The notes: generated by a model not told the origin, from the sequence alone. Positions 18,646 through 28,137 are shown, counted from the first letter of the stretch. The stretch is 64,000 bases of DNA from Chthonomonas sp. (GCA_016788425.1 JAEURQ010000004.1:372001-436000), one strand, 5' to 3'. Translations and numbers: made by a program.

Positions 18646-20071
18646 GGTTGTGGTCATCGGGGCCGGGTTGGGCGGCCTCAGCGCGGCAATTCATGCCCGG
18701 CTTCGCAGGTTCGAGGTGCTGGTGATTGAGCAGCAGGCGGTGGTCGGCGGCAAGGCGCAGGGCATTGAGCAGGCGGGTTACGCGCTCGATCCTGGTCCGA
18801 GCATCATCATCATGCCCGAGATTTATGAGGCGGTGTTTCGGGCGGCGGGTGAGGATATGGCGAATTGGTTAGAGTTTATGCCGCTCGAAACCGTGTCGCG
18901 GGTGTTCTTCGGCGAGGATGTGACGCTGGACATTCCCGCGAATCGTGCGGGAGCATTGGAAGTGCTGCGAGGCTTATCCAGTAACGATGCCGAATCTCTG
19001 GATCGATTGCTGACCCGTGTTGAGCAAGTGGAGCCGCTACTGCATTCAACGATCTACGCCAAACCCTTCACCAAACCATGGCATTTGATGAATCCGAACT
19101 TGCTCAAGTTCGGGATGAAGTTCAATGCCGTTAAGCCGTATCGACAAATGGTGGATGAGATGTTTGAGCATCCGCTTGTGCGCAGCTTCTTTTATGGATT
19201 TCCCAGCTACGGCGGACAGTCGTACGACAGCATCGCGCCCGGCGCGTTTTTCATTCCGTACTACATGCTTTGCCGCGGCGTTTATGCGGTACGAGGCGGG
19301 GTTCGCGCGATTCCGCTCGCGTTCCGTGGCTTGGCCGAAAAGCTGGGTGTGGACTTCCGACTGGGCACGCGCGTCACTGGGCTGCAGACAACTGGATCTC
19401 GCGTGACGGGAGTGGAATTGGGTTCCGAAGAGGTCGCTTGCGAAGCGGTGATCTCGAACATGGACCGATTCTCGCTGGCTCAGATGCTGGGGCGAACCGT
19501 GCCCGCCGAGCCCAACTTTAGCTACTTCACCATGCACGTGGGTCTGCGCCGTCAAGTGGATTGGCTTGAACATCACAACCTGTTTGTTCCGCAGTCATTT
19601 GAGCAAGGATTCGCCGATCTCTATGAGCGCAACGAGTTTCCCGCCGAGCCGATCGTTTATGTGAACGCGACCCGAAAAATGGACCCAGATGCGGCTCCTC
19701 CTGGCTGCGAAAACTTGTTCATGGTTGTCACGGTTCCGGCCGACGTCGCGGCCCTGGACTATCAACATCGCTCTGATGAGTATGCGCAGCGAGTTCGCAA
19801 TGTGTTGGCGAAGAGAGGATTACAGTGGACGGATGACGAACTCGATTTCTGCCGCATCCAAACCCCGACCACGTTTGCGCAAAGGGATGGCAGCTACATG
19901 GGATCACTCTATGGTTTGGCCGAGCGTTATCGCTTATGGAAAATGTTCCCCGAGACAAATATTGACCCAGAATATTCTAACCTGAGACACTGCGGAGGAT
20001 CGGTGCAGCCCGGCGCGGGCATGCCCATGGTAACGCTCAGCGGAAAGTTCGCGGCGGAATCACTCCGCTGA
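18635..20071 (+). CDS. crtI: CrtI-type phytoene desaturase (second copy)
   Basis: The 478-residue FAD enzyme starts at TTG (TTG GCC GAT AAG) inside the end of crtB. It shows VVVIGAGLGGLSAAIHARL then VIEQQAVVGGKAQGIEQAGYALDPGPSI, and ends with HCGGSVQPGAGMPMVTLSGK, the conserved C-terminal FAD block. The N-terminal GYALDPGPS segment is typical of true CrtI/CrtN desaturases, so this copy is a slightly better candidate for phytoene desaturation than the first. It is probably the last carotenoid gene of the operon. Confidence 0.87.
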   Translation: MADKVVVIGAGLGGLSAAIHARLRRFEVLVIEQQAVVGGKAQGIEQAGYALDPGPSIIIMPEIYEAVFRAAGEDMANWLEFMPLETVSRVFFGEDVTLDIPANRAGALEVLRGLSSNDAESLDRLLTRVEQVEPLLHSTIYAKPFTKPWHLMNPNLLKFGMKFNAVKPYRQMVDEMFEHPLVRSFFYGFPSYGGQSYDSIAPGAFFIPYYMLCRGVYAVRGGVRAIPLAFRGLAEKLGVDFRLGTRVTGLQTTGSRVTGVELGSEEVACEAVISNMDRFSLAQMLGRTVPAEPNFSYFTMHVGLRRQVDWLEHHNLFVPQSFEQGFADLYERNEFPAEPIVYVNATRKMDPDAAPPGCENLFMVVTVPADVAALDYQHRSDEYAQRVRNVLAKRGLQWTDDELDFCRIQTPTTFAQRDGSYMGSLYGLAERYRLWKMFPETNIDPEYSNLRHCGGSVQPGAGMPMVTLSGKFAAESLR

Positions 20072-20089
20072 TTCTGGTACACCGAAAGC

Positions 20090-21064
20090 GTGATTGAGTT
20101 CGGCCGCCCCGCGTTGGTGTTCGCCCCCATGGATGGGGTCACCGACGCGGCCATGCGCGAGCACGTCGGCTCCTGGCGGGCATTCTCCTACTCGGTCACC
20201 GAGTTTCTGCGCGTCAGCCAGGTGCCGCTGCCCGCAAAAGTATTCACGCGCGAGGTGCCCGAACTCGCGAATGGAGCGAAAACGCGGCAAGGGTTACCCG
20301 TGCAAGTACAACTTTTAGGCGGCGATCCCGAACGAATGGCGCTCAGCGCGATGGCCGCCGTACGGGCGGGAGCGCAAAGCATCGACCTCAATTTCGGATG
20401 CCCTGCGCCAACCGTCAACCGCAACGATGGTGGCGCATCGCTGCTTCGTTGCCCGGATCGAATCGAACAAATTGTCCGCGCGGTGCGCCAGGCGGTTCCG
20501 CTAAGCATTCCGGTCAGCGCAAAGCTGCGTCTTGGCTGGGAGGATATTGACGACGTGCACGAAAACGCGGCGCGGGCGGTGGCGGGCGGCGCGAACTGGC
20601 TGACCCTGCACGCGCGGACCCGCATGCAGGGCTACCAACCGCCCGTCTTTTGGCCGAAGGTCGGCGACGTCCTGCGCGCGGTGAGCGTCCCGGTCATCGC
20701 AAACGGCGACATTTGGACCCTGGACGACTTTCGCCGTTGTCGCGACGAGACCGGTTGCGAGCACTTCATGATCGGTCGCGGCGCTCTGGCCCGCCCCAAC
20801 TTGGCCGGAGTCATTGCCCATGAACTCGGCCTCCGCAAGGATAAACCGGGCGAGATTAACTGGCACGAGGAGTTCTGTGCGTTCCTCGCGTGCGAGGCGC
20901 AAGTTCCTATGAGCAATCCGCGCAAAGCCCTGCTGAGGTTAAAGCAGTGGGCGAACATCGCGCACAAGTTCGGCGAGTTTCCGTGCTTCGATGCGATCAA
21001 AACCGCCAACTCCCAAGAGGAGCTCTTGGCCGCACTTGACCGTCACGATGTTGGCCGCAAATGA
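20090..21064 (+). CDS. tRNA-dihydrouridine synthase
   Basis: It reduces specific uridines in tRNA with FMN and NADPH. The 324-residue protein has the family opening FAPMDGVTDAAMREHV, IDLNFGCPAPTVNRNDGGASLL with the catalytic cysteine in FGCPAP, KLRLGWED, and THARTR-like LTLHARTRMQG. These match DusA/DusB/DusC-type enzymes, but the subtype cannot be called. The start is GTG at 20090, 18 bp after crtI, so it may share the carotenoid transcript. The 3' end overlaps an unknown convergent gene by 22 nt. Confidence 0.88.
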   Translation: MIEFGRPALVFAPMDGVTDAAMREHVGSWRAFSYSVTEFLRVSQVPLPAKVFTREVPELANGAKTRQGLPVQVQLLGGDPERMALSAMAAVRAGAQSIDLNFGCPAPTVNRNDGGASLLRCPDRIEQIVRAVRQAVPLSIPVSAKLRLGWEDIDDVHENAARAVAGGANWLTLHARTRMQGYQPPVFWPKVGDVLRAVSVPVIANGDIWTLDDFRRCRDETGCEHFMIGRGALARPNLAGVIAHELGLRKDKPGEINWHEEFCAFLACEAQVPMSNPRKALLRLKQWANIAHKFGEFPCFDAIKTANSQEELLAALDRHDVGRK

Positions 21065-21654
21065 ACACCAACATCCTCAGCTGCTGAGGACACGGTGGAG
21101 ATCAGATGCTTGTGAGGTGTGATGTAACGCTGAAGGTGAGCCCAACTATCATCATTTGCTAGATTGTTCCCTTCGATGATCGTTTCAAGCATGTTCACTT
21201 GTCGGGCTGCTTCCGCAAGGACTTTTTCGAAGTCTTCGGGCCTTACCAACAGTGGTATCAGCCGCAAGTTCTGTTGGTTTGATAGCGCAGTAATTACAAA
21301 GGGAATGATCCAAACTACGTTTGGTAGGCCATCGCCCATGAGCAGCGTGGAGACATCAAGCCGCGGGCCAGTAACGTTCACAATCACTCTTATCGAGTCG
21401 GAGAAAGTGTTGACCTTGACCATCCATGGAGAGTTTCGCTTCTGCCAAAGTAACTCACCAGGGATTTGGGTTCTGCGTGGGAGGAAAGTAGGAGCATGCT
21501 TGCCAATAAGGGAGAGCAAGTCAAGCAGCGCCGGGTTGTTATGGGACTTGGAAAATGAACTCTGGGGATCAGCCAGCATCAGTTTCTGGACAAGAGTTGA
21601 GTAAGAAGAGCGCGATTCAGGATTCTGCATAGTTTGAGAGTTCGGGACACGCAT
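21043..21654 (-). CDS. Hypothetical protein
   Basis: The protein has about 203 residues and no recognised family. It contains DLLSLIGKHAPTFLPRRTQIPGELLW and a mildly hydrophobic middle (VVWIIPFVITAL), but no signal peptide. The gene is less GC-rich than its neighbours, suggesting acquisition. The start is uncertain: an ATG lies at 21654, another at 21630, and a TTG at 21693 would lengthen it; none has a good ribosome site. Its 3' end overlaps the dihydrouridine synthase by 22 nt. Confidence 0.55.
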   Translation of the reverse strand: MRVPNSQTMQNPESRSSYSTLVQKLMLADPQSSFSKSHNNPALLDLLSLIGKHAPTFLPRRTQIPGELLWQKRNSPWMVKVNTFSDSIRVIVNVTGPRLDVSTLLMGDGLPNVVWIIPFVITALSNQQNLRLIPLLVRPEDFEKVLAEAARQVNMLETIIEGNNLANDDSWAHLQRYITPHKHLISTVSSAAEDVGVHLRPTS

Positions 21655-21718
21655 GTCAGGAGTGACATTACGATCGGAACTATACCAGAACAATGATCAA
21701 AAAGTCAATACTTTTGGC

Positions 21719-21769
21719 GAATATACTTCAAATATTCTTTATAGAAATGACCGTAGAACGAAGAATATT
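21719..21769. promoter_or_regulatory. AT-rich inverted and direct repeats upstream of the RND genes
   Basis: The region 21655-21821 is AT-rich and non-coding on the plus strand. GAATAT (21719) and ATATTC (21732-21737) form an inverted repeat, and another GAATAT copy stands at 21763. These sit about 60-100 bp ahead of the RND adaptor start, where a repressor could bind. No specific regulator can be named. Confidence 0.3.
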
Positions 21770-21821
21770 AGCCAAGTGGTCAGGAAATCTCGCCTAACTC
21801 TGTCCAGCAGCGGAGAACAAA

Positions 21822-23495
21822 GTGACGCGAAAGGCGTATCCTCTTTACGTGAGTGCGTTGCGCCGATGGGCCTATGTTTTGATCCCGACTGCGGTTTTGG
21901 GAGGGTTGGTCTACCAGCGCGTGCAGGCGAAAAAGGCCGACGAAGCCACCGAGAAAAAAGAGCAAGCCGGGCGCCGAGGCGGCGCCGCCGCGGTCGAAAT
22001 CGCCATCGCCCAAGCCCGCCCCCTCATCAATTCCGTTCAGGCAGTGGGCTCGGTGGTCTCGCCATATTCGGTGGGGCTGAGTCCGCGCGTCGCGGGGCGC
22101 ATCACATTTTTGGAGGTGCGCGAAGGTGACCCCGTGAAGGCGGGGCAGGTGCTAGCTCGCATCGATCCCAGCGAAGCCAACGCGAAGGTCTACGAAAATC
22201 AGGCGAGCGTCAGCGAAGCGCGCAGCCGCCTGGCCCAAGCCCAGGCCACCGTGCAGTCCAATCAGATTCAAATTGAGCAGAACATTCGCCAGGCGCGCGC
22301 CGAGCTAGCCAGCGCCCAAGCCGCCTACACGCAGACCAAAACCGCCAACGAGGGAGCGCTTTCCGATGCGCGGGCGACGGTCGCGGCGGCCCGTGCCGAC
22401 CTCACGGCCAGCAACGCTCTGCTCAAAAACGCCGACGCCCAACTTGTCGCGGCGCGGGCGCAACTAACGAATCAGCAAACTAATCTCAAGCGGTTGCAAA
22501 GCCTGCTCGAACTCGGCTACGTCGCCGCTCAAGAGGTGGATGACGCCAAAACCGCCGTGGCTTCGGCCCGGGCCGACGTCGAAGTGCGGCTCGGTTCGGT
22601 CGAGTCCGCACGCGCGGCAGTTTCCCGCAGTCAGGCCGAACTCAACGCCGAGAACACCCGGGTCAACACGATCACCGCGTCGGGCCGCGCCGAGCTAAAA
22701 GTTGCCCAAGCTCGCATCGACCAAGCGCGGGCGTCGCTTACCCAAGCCGAGGCGAATCGCGCCCAAACCCCGGCCTACCAAGAGAACATCAATGCCCTTA
22801 GGTCGGGCGTGGATGCCGCCGAGGCCCAGCTCAAGGTCGCCCGGGTCGGGCAAAACGATACCGAACTACGCTCCCCGATCGCGGGATCGGTCACCGCCCG
22901 TAGCGGCGACCCCGGCAGCCTCGCCTCGCCCTCCACGCCGGTGCTCAAGGTCGAGTTTCTCAATTGGCTGTTCATCAACGCCACCCTGCCGCTCAGCGAA
23001 TCCGGCAAGATCGTAAAGGGCTTGCCGGTTGAAATCACGCTCGACGGGCTGAAGGACCAAATTTTCAGCGGGCAGGTGGACCAGGTGGTCCCCAGCGCCG
23101 ACGCCACCGACCGACAATTTTTAGTGAAAATCCGGATCGAAAACCCGGATCGCGTCATTCGGCCCGGCATGTTCGCGCGAGTCAACATCGAGGTGGATCG
23201 AATCGAGGCGAAGGTCGTGGTGCCTAACGACGCGGTGACGAACGGCAAGGTCATGGTGGTGGACGCGGAGGGCAAGGCAACTCAACGCGAAGTCAAAGTC
23301 GGACGCACCAACCGCAACGACGTTGAGATTCTCAGCGGCCTCAATGTCGGCGAAAAGGTGGTGGTGCTTAGCTTCAGCCAGGTTCGCGATGGCGGCAAGG
23401 TCAACATCACCGCCGAGCGCCTGAGCGATGGCACGCGCCGCCCGATTGAGGCGCCCAAAAAGGCTCCCGGAGGTCGCCCCGGTGTCGGTCGCTAA
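21822..23495 (+). CDS. RND efflux membrane-fusion (periplasmic adaptor) protein
   Basis: The adaptor joins an inner-membrane RND pump to an outer-membrane channel. The 557-residue protein has one N-terminal membrane helix (WAYVLIPTAVLGGLVYQRV), a split lipoyl domain (SPRVAGRITFLEVREGDPVKAGQVLARIDPSEA and later ELRSPIAGSVTARSGDPG), a long alanine- and glutamine-rich coiled-coil hairpin between them (about 100-340), then beta-barrel and membrane-proximal domains. The hairpin is unusually long for an MFP of this class. GTG at 21822 follows GGAGAACAAA. It overlaps the pump gene by 14 nt. No TolC gene is in the window. Confidence 0.9.
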   Translation: MTRKAYPLYVSALRRWAYVLIPTAVLGGLVYQRVQAKKADEATEKKEQAGRRGGAAAVEIAIAQARPLINSVQAVGSVVSPYSVGLSPRVAGRITFLEVREGDPVKAGQVLARIDPSEANAKVYENQASVSEARSRLAQAQATVQSNQIQIEQNIRQARAELASAQAAYTQTKTANEGALSDARATVAAARADLTASNALLKNADAQLVAARAQLTNQQTNLKRLQSLLELGYVAAQEVDDAKTAVASARADVEVRLGSVESARAAVSRSQAELNAENTRVNTITASGRAELKVAQARIDQARASLTQAEANRAQTPAYQENINALRSGVDAAEAQLKVARVGQNDTELRSPIAGSVTARSGDPGSLASPSTPVLKVEFLNWLFINATLPLSESGKIVKGLPVEITLDGLKDQIFSGQVDQVVPSADATDRQFLVKIRIENPDRVIRPGMFARVNIEVDRIEAKVVVPNDAVTNGKVMVVDAEGKATQREVKVGRTNRNDVEILSGLNVGEKVVVLSFSQVRDGGKVNITAERLSDGTRRPIEAPKKAPGGRPGVGR

Positions 23496-26400
23496 GTTCT
23501 CTGTTACTCGTCCGGTCGCGGTCACCATGCGCATCGCGGCGCTCGTGCTGCTCGGCGCGGTGTGCTTCCTGCGACTGCCCGTCGACCTGCTTCCGCGGGT
23601 TGATCTGCCCATCATTTCGATCAACACCAACTGGCCGAACACGCCGCCGCAGGAGATGGAAACGCAGATTACGCGGCCCATTGAGCAAGCGGTTTCCACC
23701 GTGCCCGGCCTGTATAGCGTCTCGAGCACCAGCGAACTCGGGCAAAGCTCGGTGCGGGTCACCCTGAACTACGGGGTGGACATCAACCAGGCGGCGGTGG
23801 ACGTGCTGCAATATGTGCAACGGGCGTACCGCTCGTTCCCGACGAATCCCGAGCTCACACCGCCGGTCGTGTTCAAGCTCGACCCGAACACGTTCCCGAT
23901 TCAAATCATCGCGGTGGCCGGCGAAAACGACCCGATCAAGCTCCGCACGTTGCTGCAAAACGAGGTCGCGCCGTTCATCGAGGCGGCCGGCGGCGTTGCC
24001 CAAGTCAGCATCAGCGGCGGTCGCGAGCGCGCCATCATCGTCGACGTCGATCCCGATAAGCTGCAGGCGTTCAACGTCAGCCTCACCGAGGTTGTCGCGC
24101 GCATCCGGGCCGAAAACATCAGCGTTCCGGCGGGCCTCGCGCAGGTTGGCGAAAAGGAATATGTCATCCGCTCGACGGGCTATTTCAGCACGATCGAGGA
24201 TGCCAAGAATACGCCGATTCGGAGCGACGGCGGACGGCAAGTACTGCTTCGCGACGTGGCCGACGTGCGCGACGATGCCCGCGAGCAACGCGTGTGGACT
24301 CGCGTGCAGGGTCAGCCTGCGGTCGGCATGACCATCACCAAGCAGGGCGACGCCAACACGATCAACACGGTGACCAACGTGCAAGCCAAACTGCGCGAGG
24401 TCGAGCAGCGCTATCCGCAGCTCAAATTCTCCACGGTTTACGATCAGTCCGGGTTCGTTAAAGAGTCCATCACGCTGCTGCAAGAACACGCCATCATCGG
24501 CGGAACGCTCGCCATCCTGGCGATTTTGTTCTTCCTGCGCAATCTGCGCTCGACGCTGGTCGTGGCGCTTTCGATCCCCATTTCCATCACCAGCACGTTC
24601 GCGCTGATGTACTTCTGCGGGTTCACGCTCAACACCATTTCGCTCAGCGCGTTGGCGCTCGCGACCGGTTTGATTGTGGATGACGCGATCGTCGTGCTGG
24701 AGAATATTTTCCGGCACATTGAGCGCGACAAGCGGTCGGCGGTGGACGCCAGCATCAGCGGAACGACGGAGATCATGCAGGCGGTGGTCGCCTCGACGCT
24801 CACGGTCATGGTCGTGTTCGTGCCGCTCTTCCTCATCCAGGGGCAATCTGGCCAGATTTTCACCCAACTCGCGCTGGTCGTCATCTTCTCGCTGGCGGTT
24901 TCTCTGCTCGACGCGGCAACCGTTGTGCCCATGCTCGCGTCGCGGGTCATCAAAGAAAAAGAAGTGGTGGACCTGGAGCATCCCGAGGAGCAACTTGGCA
25001 GCCGCAGCCTCGGCAAGCGCATGGCTGGTTGGGTCGGCACCAAGTTTCTCAACTTCGAAAAGGGGTACCGCGCCACGCTGCAAAAGTCGCTGCGTCGGCC
25101 CTGGATGGTGTTGCTCGCCGCAGGCGCAGTGACCCTCGCCGTGTTGCCGCTGTGGCCCTTGGTCGGTTCGGAATCGTTGCCGCAGACCGACTCCGGCGAC
25201 ATCAACCTGCGCGTCCGTCTTCCGGTCGGAACCGCGCTCACCACGACCCAAGCCAAGATGGACGAGGTCGAAAAAGTCCTGCTCGCCGAGAAGGATATTG
25301 ACGTGTTCTTCATGTCGGTGGGGGCGGGAATCTCGTTCCGGGGGAGCGTCGGGGGAGCGAGTGGCAACTCCGGGGCGGCCAACATTCACCTTAAGGAAAA
25401 TCGAACCTCGACCACCGAAGAAGTCGTGAAGCGACTGGAGAAACAGCTGCAGAAGATCAGTGGCATTCGCGCCACCGCGAACCCGTTTGACCTCGTCGCC
25501 AACATCATTGGCGGGAACAACCAGGGCATGCAGATTGACGTGTTCGGCACTGATATCACCCAGCTTAGCCTCGCCGCCGAACAGGTGAAGGAGGCGATTG
25601 CCGACGTGCCGGGTCTGCAAGGGGTGGATGTGAGCGTGGAGGACGCGACGCCCGAATTGCAGTGGCGCGTGGATCGTCAGAAGGCGCAGGCGCTCGGCAT
25701 CAGCTACCAAGATATTGCCTCGGCCATCGGGGCGAGCACCAACGGCACGCTCAGCACCTACTTCCAGCAAGATGGATTCCAGTATCCGATCTATGTGCAG
25801 CTCCCGGTAAACAAGCGCCGCGCGGTGGATGATCTCGTGCAGATCCCGGTGAAGAAGACCGAGCGCGGAACCACGATTCTGCTGGGGCAGGTTGCCGAAC
25901 CCGTCATCACCGGCGGACCCAACGCCATCAATCGCCTCAACCGTCAGCGCTATGTCACGGTGGGCGGACGCCTTGCTGAGAGGTCCGAAAGCGATGTGCA
26001 AGCCGACATTGAGAAGGCGCTCGCCAAGGTCGAATTGCCGTCCGGCAACTATTGGCAGTTTGGCGAACGCCAACGCCGCAAAGCCGAGGAATTCAGCGGG
26101 TTGGGGCTGGCGGTTCTGCTCGCCATCACCCTCATCTACATGCTGCTGGCGTCGCAATTTGAGAGCTTCATTATGCCGCTGGTCGTGCTGACAACGGTGC
26201 CGCTTTGCGTGGTCGGGGTAATCCTCGCGCTGTTCCTCAGCGACCGCGCGTTTGGCCTCACTGCGTTTATCGGCCTGCTCATGTTGGTGGGCATCGTCGT
26301 GAAAAACGGCATCCTGCTCGTCGAGTACACCAACCAGCTTCGCGCCCGCGGCATGCCTCGCGACGAGGCGATTCTCACCGCCGCGCCAACTCGCTTGCGC

Positions 26401-26691
26401 CCGATTCTGATGACCAGCGTTGCCGCCGTGCTCGGCATGTTGCCGCTGGCGCTGGCGAGTGGGTCGGCCAGCAAACTGCAAGCCCCGCTGGCGACGGTCG
26501 TCATCGGCGGCCTTACCACGAGCACCATTCTCACGCTGTTTGTGGTGCCGGTGGTGTACGCGTTCTTCGACAATCTCACGCGGAGAGCCGGCGGTCACGA
26601 CCGTGATTTGGCGCGCGCGGTCGGCGTCGAGCCGAGCGCGGCTTCGACTGGTCCGAGCGACGGCGATGTCCCCGCCGGGCCGCGATCTTGA
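23482..26691 (+). CDS. RND-family efflux pump (AcrB/MexB-like)
   Basis: A 1069-residue inner-membrane proton antiporter with duplicated halves, each with a first helix, a large periplasmic loop and a bundle of helices. The start is VSVAKFSVTRPVAVTMRIAAL (GTG at 23482, GGAGG 8 nt upstream); the helix 4 motif ALATGLIVDDAIVVLENIFRHIE holds the paired proton-relay aspartates. The C-terminal half has GLAVLLAITLIYMLLASQFES and GIVVKNGILLVEYTNQLR, normal for HAE1-type drug pumps. Substrate is unknown. The minus-strand frame opposite is a coding shadow. Confidence 0.92.
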   Translation: MSVAKFSVTRPVAVTMRIAALVLLGAVCFLRLPVDLLPRVDLPIISINTNWPNTPPQEMETQITRPIEQAVSTVPGLYSVSSTSELGQSSVRVTLNYGVDINQAAVDVLQYVQRAYRSFPTNPELTPPVVFKLDPNTFPIQIIAVAGENDPIKLRTLLQNEVAPFIEAAGGVAQVSISGGRERAIIVDVDPDKLQAFNVSLTEVVARIRAENISVPAGLAQVGEKEYVIRSTGYFSTIEDAKNTPIRSDGGRQVLLRDVADVRDDAREQRVWTRVQGQPAVGMTITKQGDANTINTVTNVQAKLREVEQRYPQLKFSTVYDQSGFVKESITLLQEHAIIGGTLAILAILFFLRNLRSTLVVALSIPISITSTFALMYFCGFTLNTISLSALALATGLIVDDAIVVLENIFRHIERDKRSAVDASISGTTEIMQAVVASTLTVMVVFVPLFLIQGQSGQIFTQLALVVIFSLAVSLLDAATVVPMLASRVIKEKEVVDLEHPEEQLGSRSLGKRMAGWVGTKFLNFEKGYRATLQKSLRRPWMVLLAAGAVTLAVLPLWPLVGSESLPQTDSGDINLRVRLPVGTALTTTQAKMDEVEKVLLAEKDIDVFFMSVGAGISFRGSVGGASGNSGAANIHLKENRTSTTEEVVKRLEKQLQKISGIRATANPFDLVANIIGGNNQGMQIDVFGTDITQLSLAAEQVKEAIADVPGLQGVDVSVEDATPELQWRVDRQKAQALGISYQDIASAIGASTNGTLSTYFQQDGFQYPIYVQLPVNKRRAVDDLVQIPVKKTERGTTILLGQVAEPVITGGPNAINRLNRQRYVTVGGRLAERSESDVQADIEKALAKVELPSGNYWQFGERQRRKAEEFSGLGLAVLLAITLIYMLLASQFESFIMPLVVLTTVPLCVVGVILALFLSDRAFGLTAFIGLLMLVGIVVKNGILLVEYTNQLRARGMPRDEAILTAAPTRLRPILMTSVAAVLGMLPLALASGSASKLQAPLATVVIGGLTTSTILTLFVVPVVYAFFDNLTRRAGGHDRDLARAVGVEPSAASTGPSDGDVPAGPRS

Positions 26692-26735
26692 CCCCCGTTG
26701 CAAACCTGCCGCAGGCCGTGCAAGAATAAAAGCCA

Positions 26736-26810
26736 GTGAAGTTTTCACTCAACGCCCTGCATCATCATCACGTCAACGCGATCCATCCGCGCCGCGGTAG
26801 CAGGCTGTAA
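26736..26810 (+). CDS. hisL: Histidine operon leader peptide
   Basis: GTG at 26736 opens a 24-residue frame, MKFSLNALHHHHVNAIHPRR plus four more residues, ending TAA at 26808-26810. It contains four consecutive His codons (CAT CAT CAT CAC) and a fifth soon after, 5 of 24 residues. It lies 90 bp before hisI, with an intrinsic terminator between. This is the layout of a his attenuator: a ribosome stalling on His codons when charged tRNA-His is scarce would let the anti-terminator form. The frame was found by eye; its ribosome site (AAGAATAAAAG) is weak. Analogous to enterobacterial hisL, not homologous by sequence. Confidence 0.8.
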   Translation: MKFSLNALHHHHVNAIHPRRGSRL

Positions 26811-26840
26811 ATCACCCTCGTTTTCCCAACGAATCAACAG

Positions 26841-26870
26841 ACCCCCCGCCCAGCGCGGGGGGTCTTTTTT
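26841..26870 (+). terminator. Histidine attenuator terminator
   Basis: The 9-bp perfect stem ACCCCCCGC (26841-26849) / GCGGGGGGT (26855-26863) with a 5-nt loop is followed by C and six T. It stands 30 nt after the hisL stop and 29 nt before hisI, on the same transcript, so it is best read as the regulated terminator of the leader. CCGCGC inside hisL (26787-26792) is complementary to GCGCGG at 26853-26858 in the terminator 3' side, a possible anti-terminator pairing. Confidence 0.8.
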
Positions 26871-26899
26871 GTTTCCCGACCTCTCTCCTATAACCACCA

Positions 26900-27271
26900 A
26901 TGAAACTTGACTTTGACAAACTCAACGGGCTCGTCCCCGCGATCGTTCAGGACGCCGCAAGCGGCGAAGTCCTGATGGTTGCCTTTATGAACCCCGAGGC
27001 GTGGGCCGCCACTCGCGACTCGGGCTTCGCGACGTTTTGGAGCCGTTCGCGCGGCCAGCTCTGGCGCAAAGGCGAAACCTCGGGCCACCGCCTGGAGGTG
27101 CTGGAAGCGCGCACCGATTGCGACTTTGATGCGGTGGTGCTGCGGGTTCGGGCGATCGGCCCCGGAGTTTGCCACGAGGGCTTCCGCAGCTGTTTCGCCA
27201 AGGTGTTGCAGGGCGAGGAGTGGGTTGTGGACCAAACCCTGGCGTTCGATCCCGCCGAGGTGTACGCATGA
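26900..27271 (+). CDS. hisI: Phosphoribosyl-AMP cyclohydrolase
   Basis: It opens the purine ring of phosphoribosyl-AMP, step three of histidine synthesis, and is zinc-dependent. The 123-residue protein shows [16 protein letters not shown], then [25 protein letters not shown], the Asp and Cys zinc and magnesium ligands of HisI. It is the single-domain form; the HisE pyrophosphohydrolase domain is not fused and no hisE lies in the operon. First structural gene after the leader. Stop overlaps hisG (ATGA). Confidence 0.93.
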   Translation: MKLDFDKLNGLVPAIVQDAASGEVLMVAFMNPEAWAATRDSGFATFWSRSRGQLWRKGETSGHRLEVLEARTDCDFDAVVLRVRAIGPGVCHEGFRSCFAKVLQGEEWVVDQTLAFDPAEVYA

Positions 27272-28137
27272 AGCTCAAGCTGGGAATCCCGAAGGGCAGC
27301 CTCGAAGCAGCGACCATCGAGCTGTTTCGTCGGGCTGGTTTCAATATCTCCATCCGCACGCGCAACTATTTTCCGAGCATTGATGATCCCGAGATTGAGT
27401 GCATGCTCATCCGCGCTCAGGAGATGGCGCGGTACGTGGAGAAGGGCATCCTCGATGCCGGCCTGACCGGCGCCGATTGGGTCGCCGAAAGCGAGGCTGA
27501 CGTGGTGCCGCTTGCCGACCTGATTTATGCTCGCCAAAGCTTCGGCAAGGTGCGCTGGGTGCTCGCGGTACCGGAAGATAGCCCGATTACCCGGGTGCAG
27601 GATTTGGAGGGCAAGACCATCGCCACCGAACTCGTCGGCGCGACCCGTCGGTACTTGCAGAGCTACGGCGTGAACGCGCGCGTGGAGTTTAGTTGGGGCG
27701 CGACCGAGGTGAAACCGCCCACACTGGCCGACGCGATTGTCGAGGTCACTGAGACCGGTTCTTCGCTGCGGGCGAACAATCTGCGCATCGTGGAAACCGT
27801 GCTGGAATCTAACACCCAGCTCATCGCGAACCCGGTCGCGCTCGCCGACGATCGCAAGCGCAAAAAGCTGGAGGACCTGACCCTCTTGCTGCAATCCGCG
27901 ATCGAGGCGATCGGCAAGGTCGGCCTGATGATGAACGTGCCCAAGGCAAGTTTGGCCGCCGTGCTCACCGAGCTTCCCGCGCTGAAGCGACCCACAATTT
28001 CTTCGCTGAGCGACGACGATTGGGTTGCGGTCAACACCGTGCTGGACGAAGCTACGGTGCGCCAAATTATCCCGCGGCTCCGCGCCGCGGGTGCGGAAGG
28101 AATTGTCGAGTACGGCCTCAACAAGGTGGTGCCGTGA
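27268..28137 (+). CDS. hisG: ATP phosphoribosyltransferase (long, HisGL form)
   Basis: First enzyme of histidine synthesis, condensing ATP and PRPP. The 289-residue protein has [17 protein letters not shown] at the start, then [10 protein letters not shown], and the PRPP loop [14 protein letters not shown]. About 80 C-terminal residues after the catalytic core match the length of the HisG_C regulatory domain that binds histidine, so HisZ is not needed. The start ATG overlaps hisI; the upstream frame is ignored. Confidence 0.95.
   Translation: MKLKLGIPKGSLEAATIELFRRAGFNISIRTRNYFPSIDDPEIECMLIRAQEMARYVEKGILDAGLTGADWVAESEADVVPLADLIYARQSFGKVRWVLAVPEDSPITRVQDLEGKTIATELVGATRRYLQSYGVNARVEFSWGATEVKPPTLADAIVEVTETGSSLRANNLRIVETVLESNTQLIANPVALADDRKRKKLEDLTLLLQSAIEAIGKVGLMMNVPKASLAAVLTELPALKRPTISSLSDDDWVAVNTVLDEATVRQIIPRLRAAGAEGIVEYGLNKVVP

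Noticed and set aside
26688-26735. A his promoter with TTGACC or TTGCAA as -35
   Set aside because: No -10 hexamer at correct spacing; the promoter may lie in the pump gene.
23407-26748. A 1113-codon open frame on the minus strand opposite the RND pump
   Set aside because: Rich in Arg, His and Asp with no family pattern; a GC-rich coding shadow of the pump gene.
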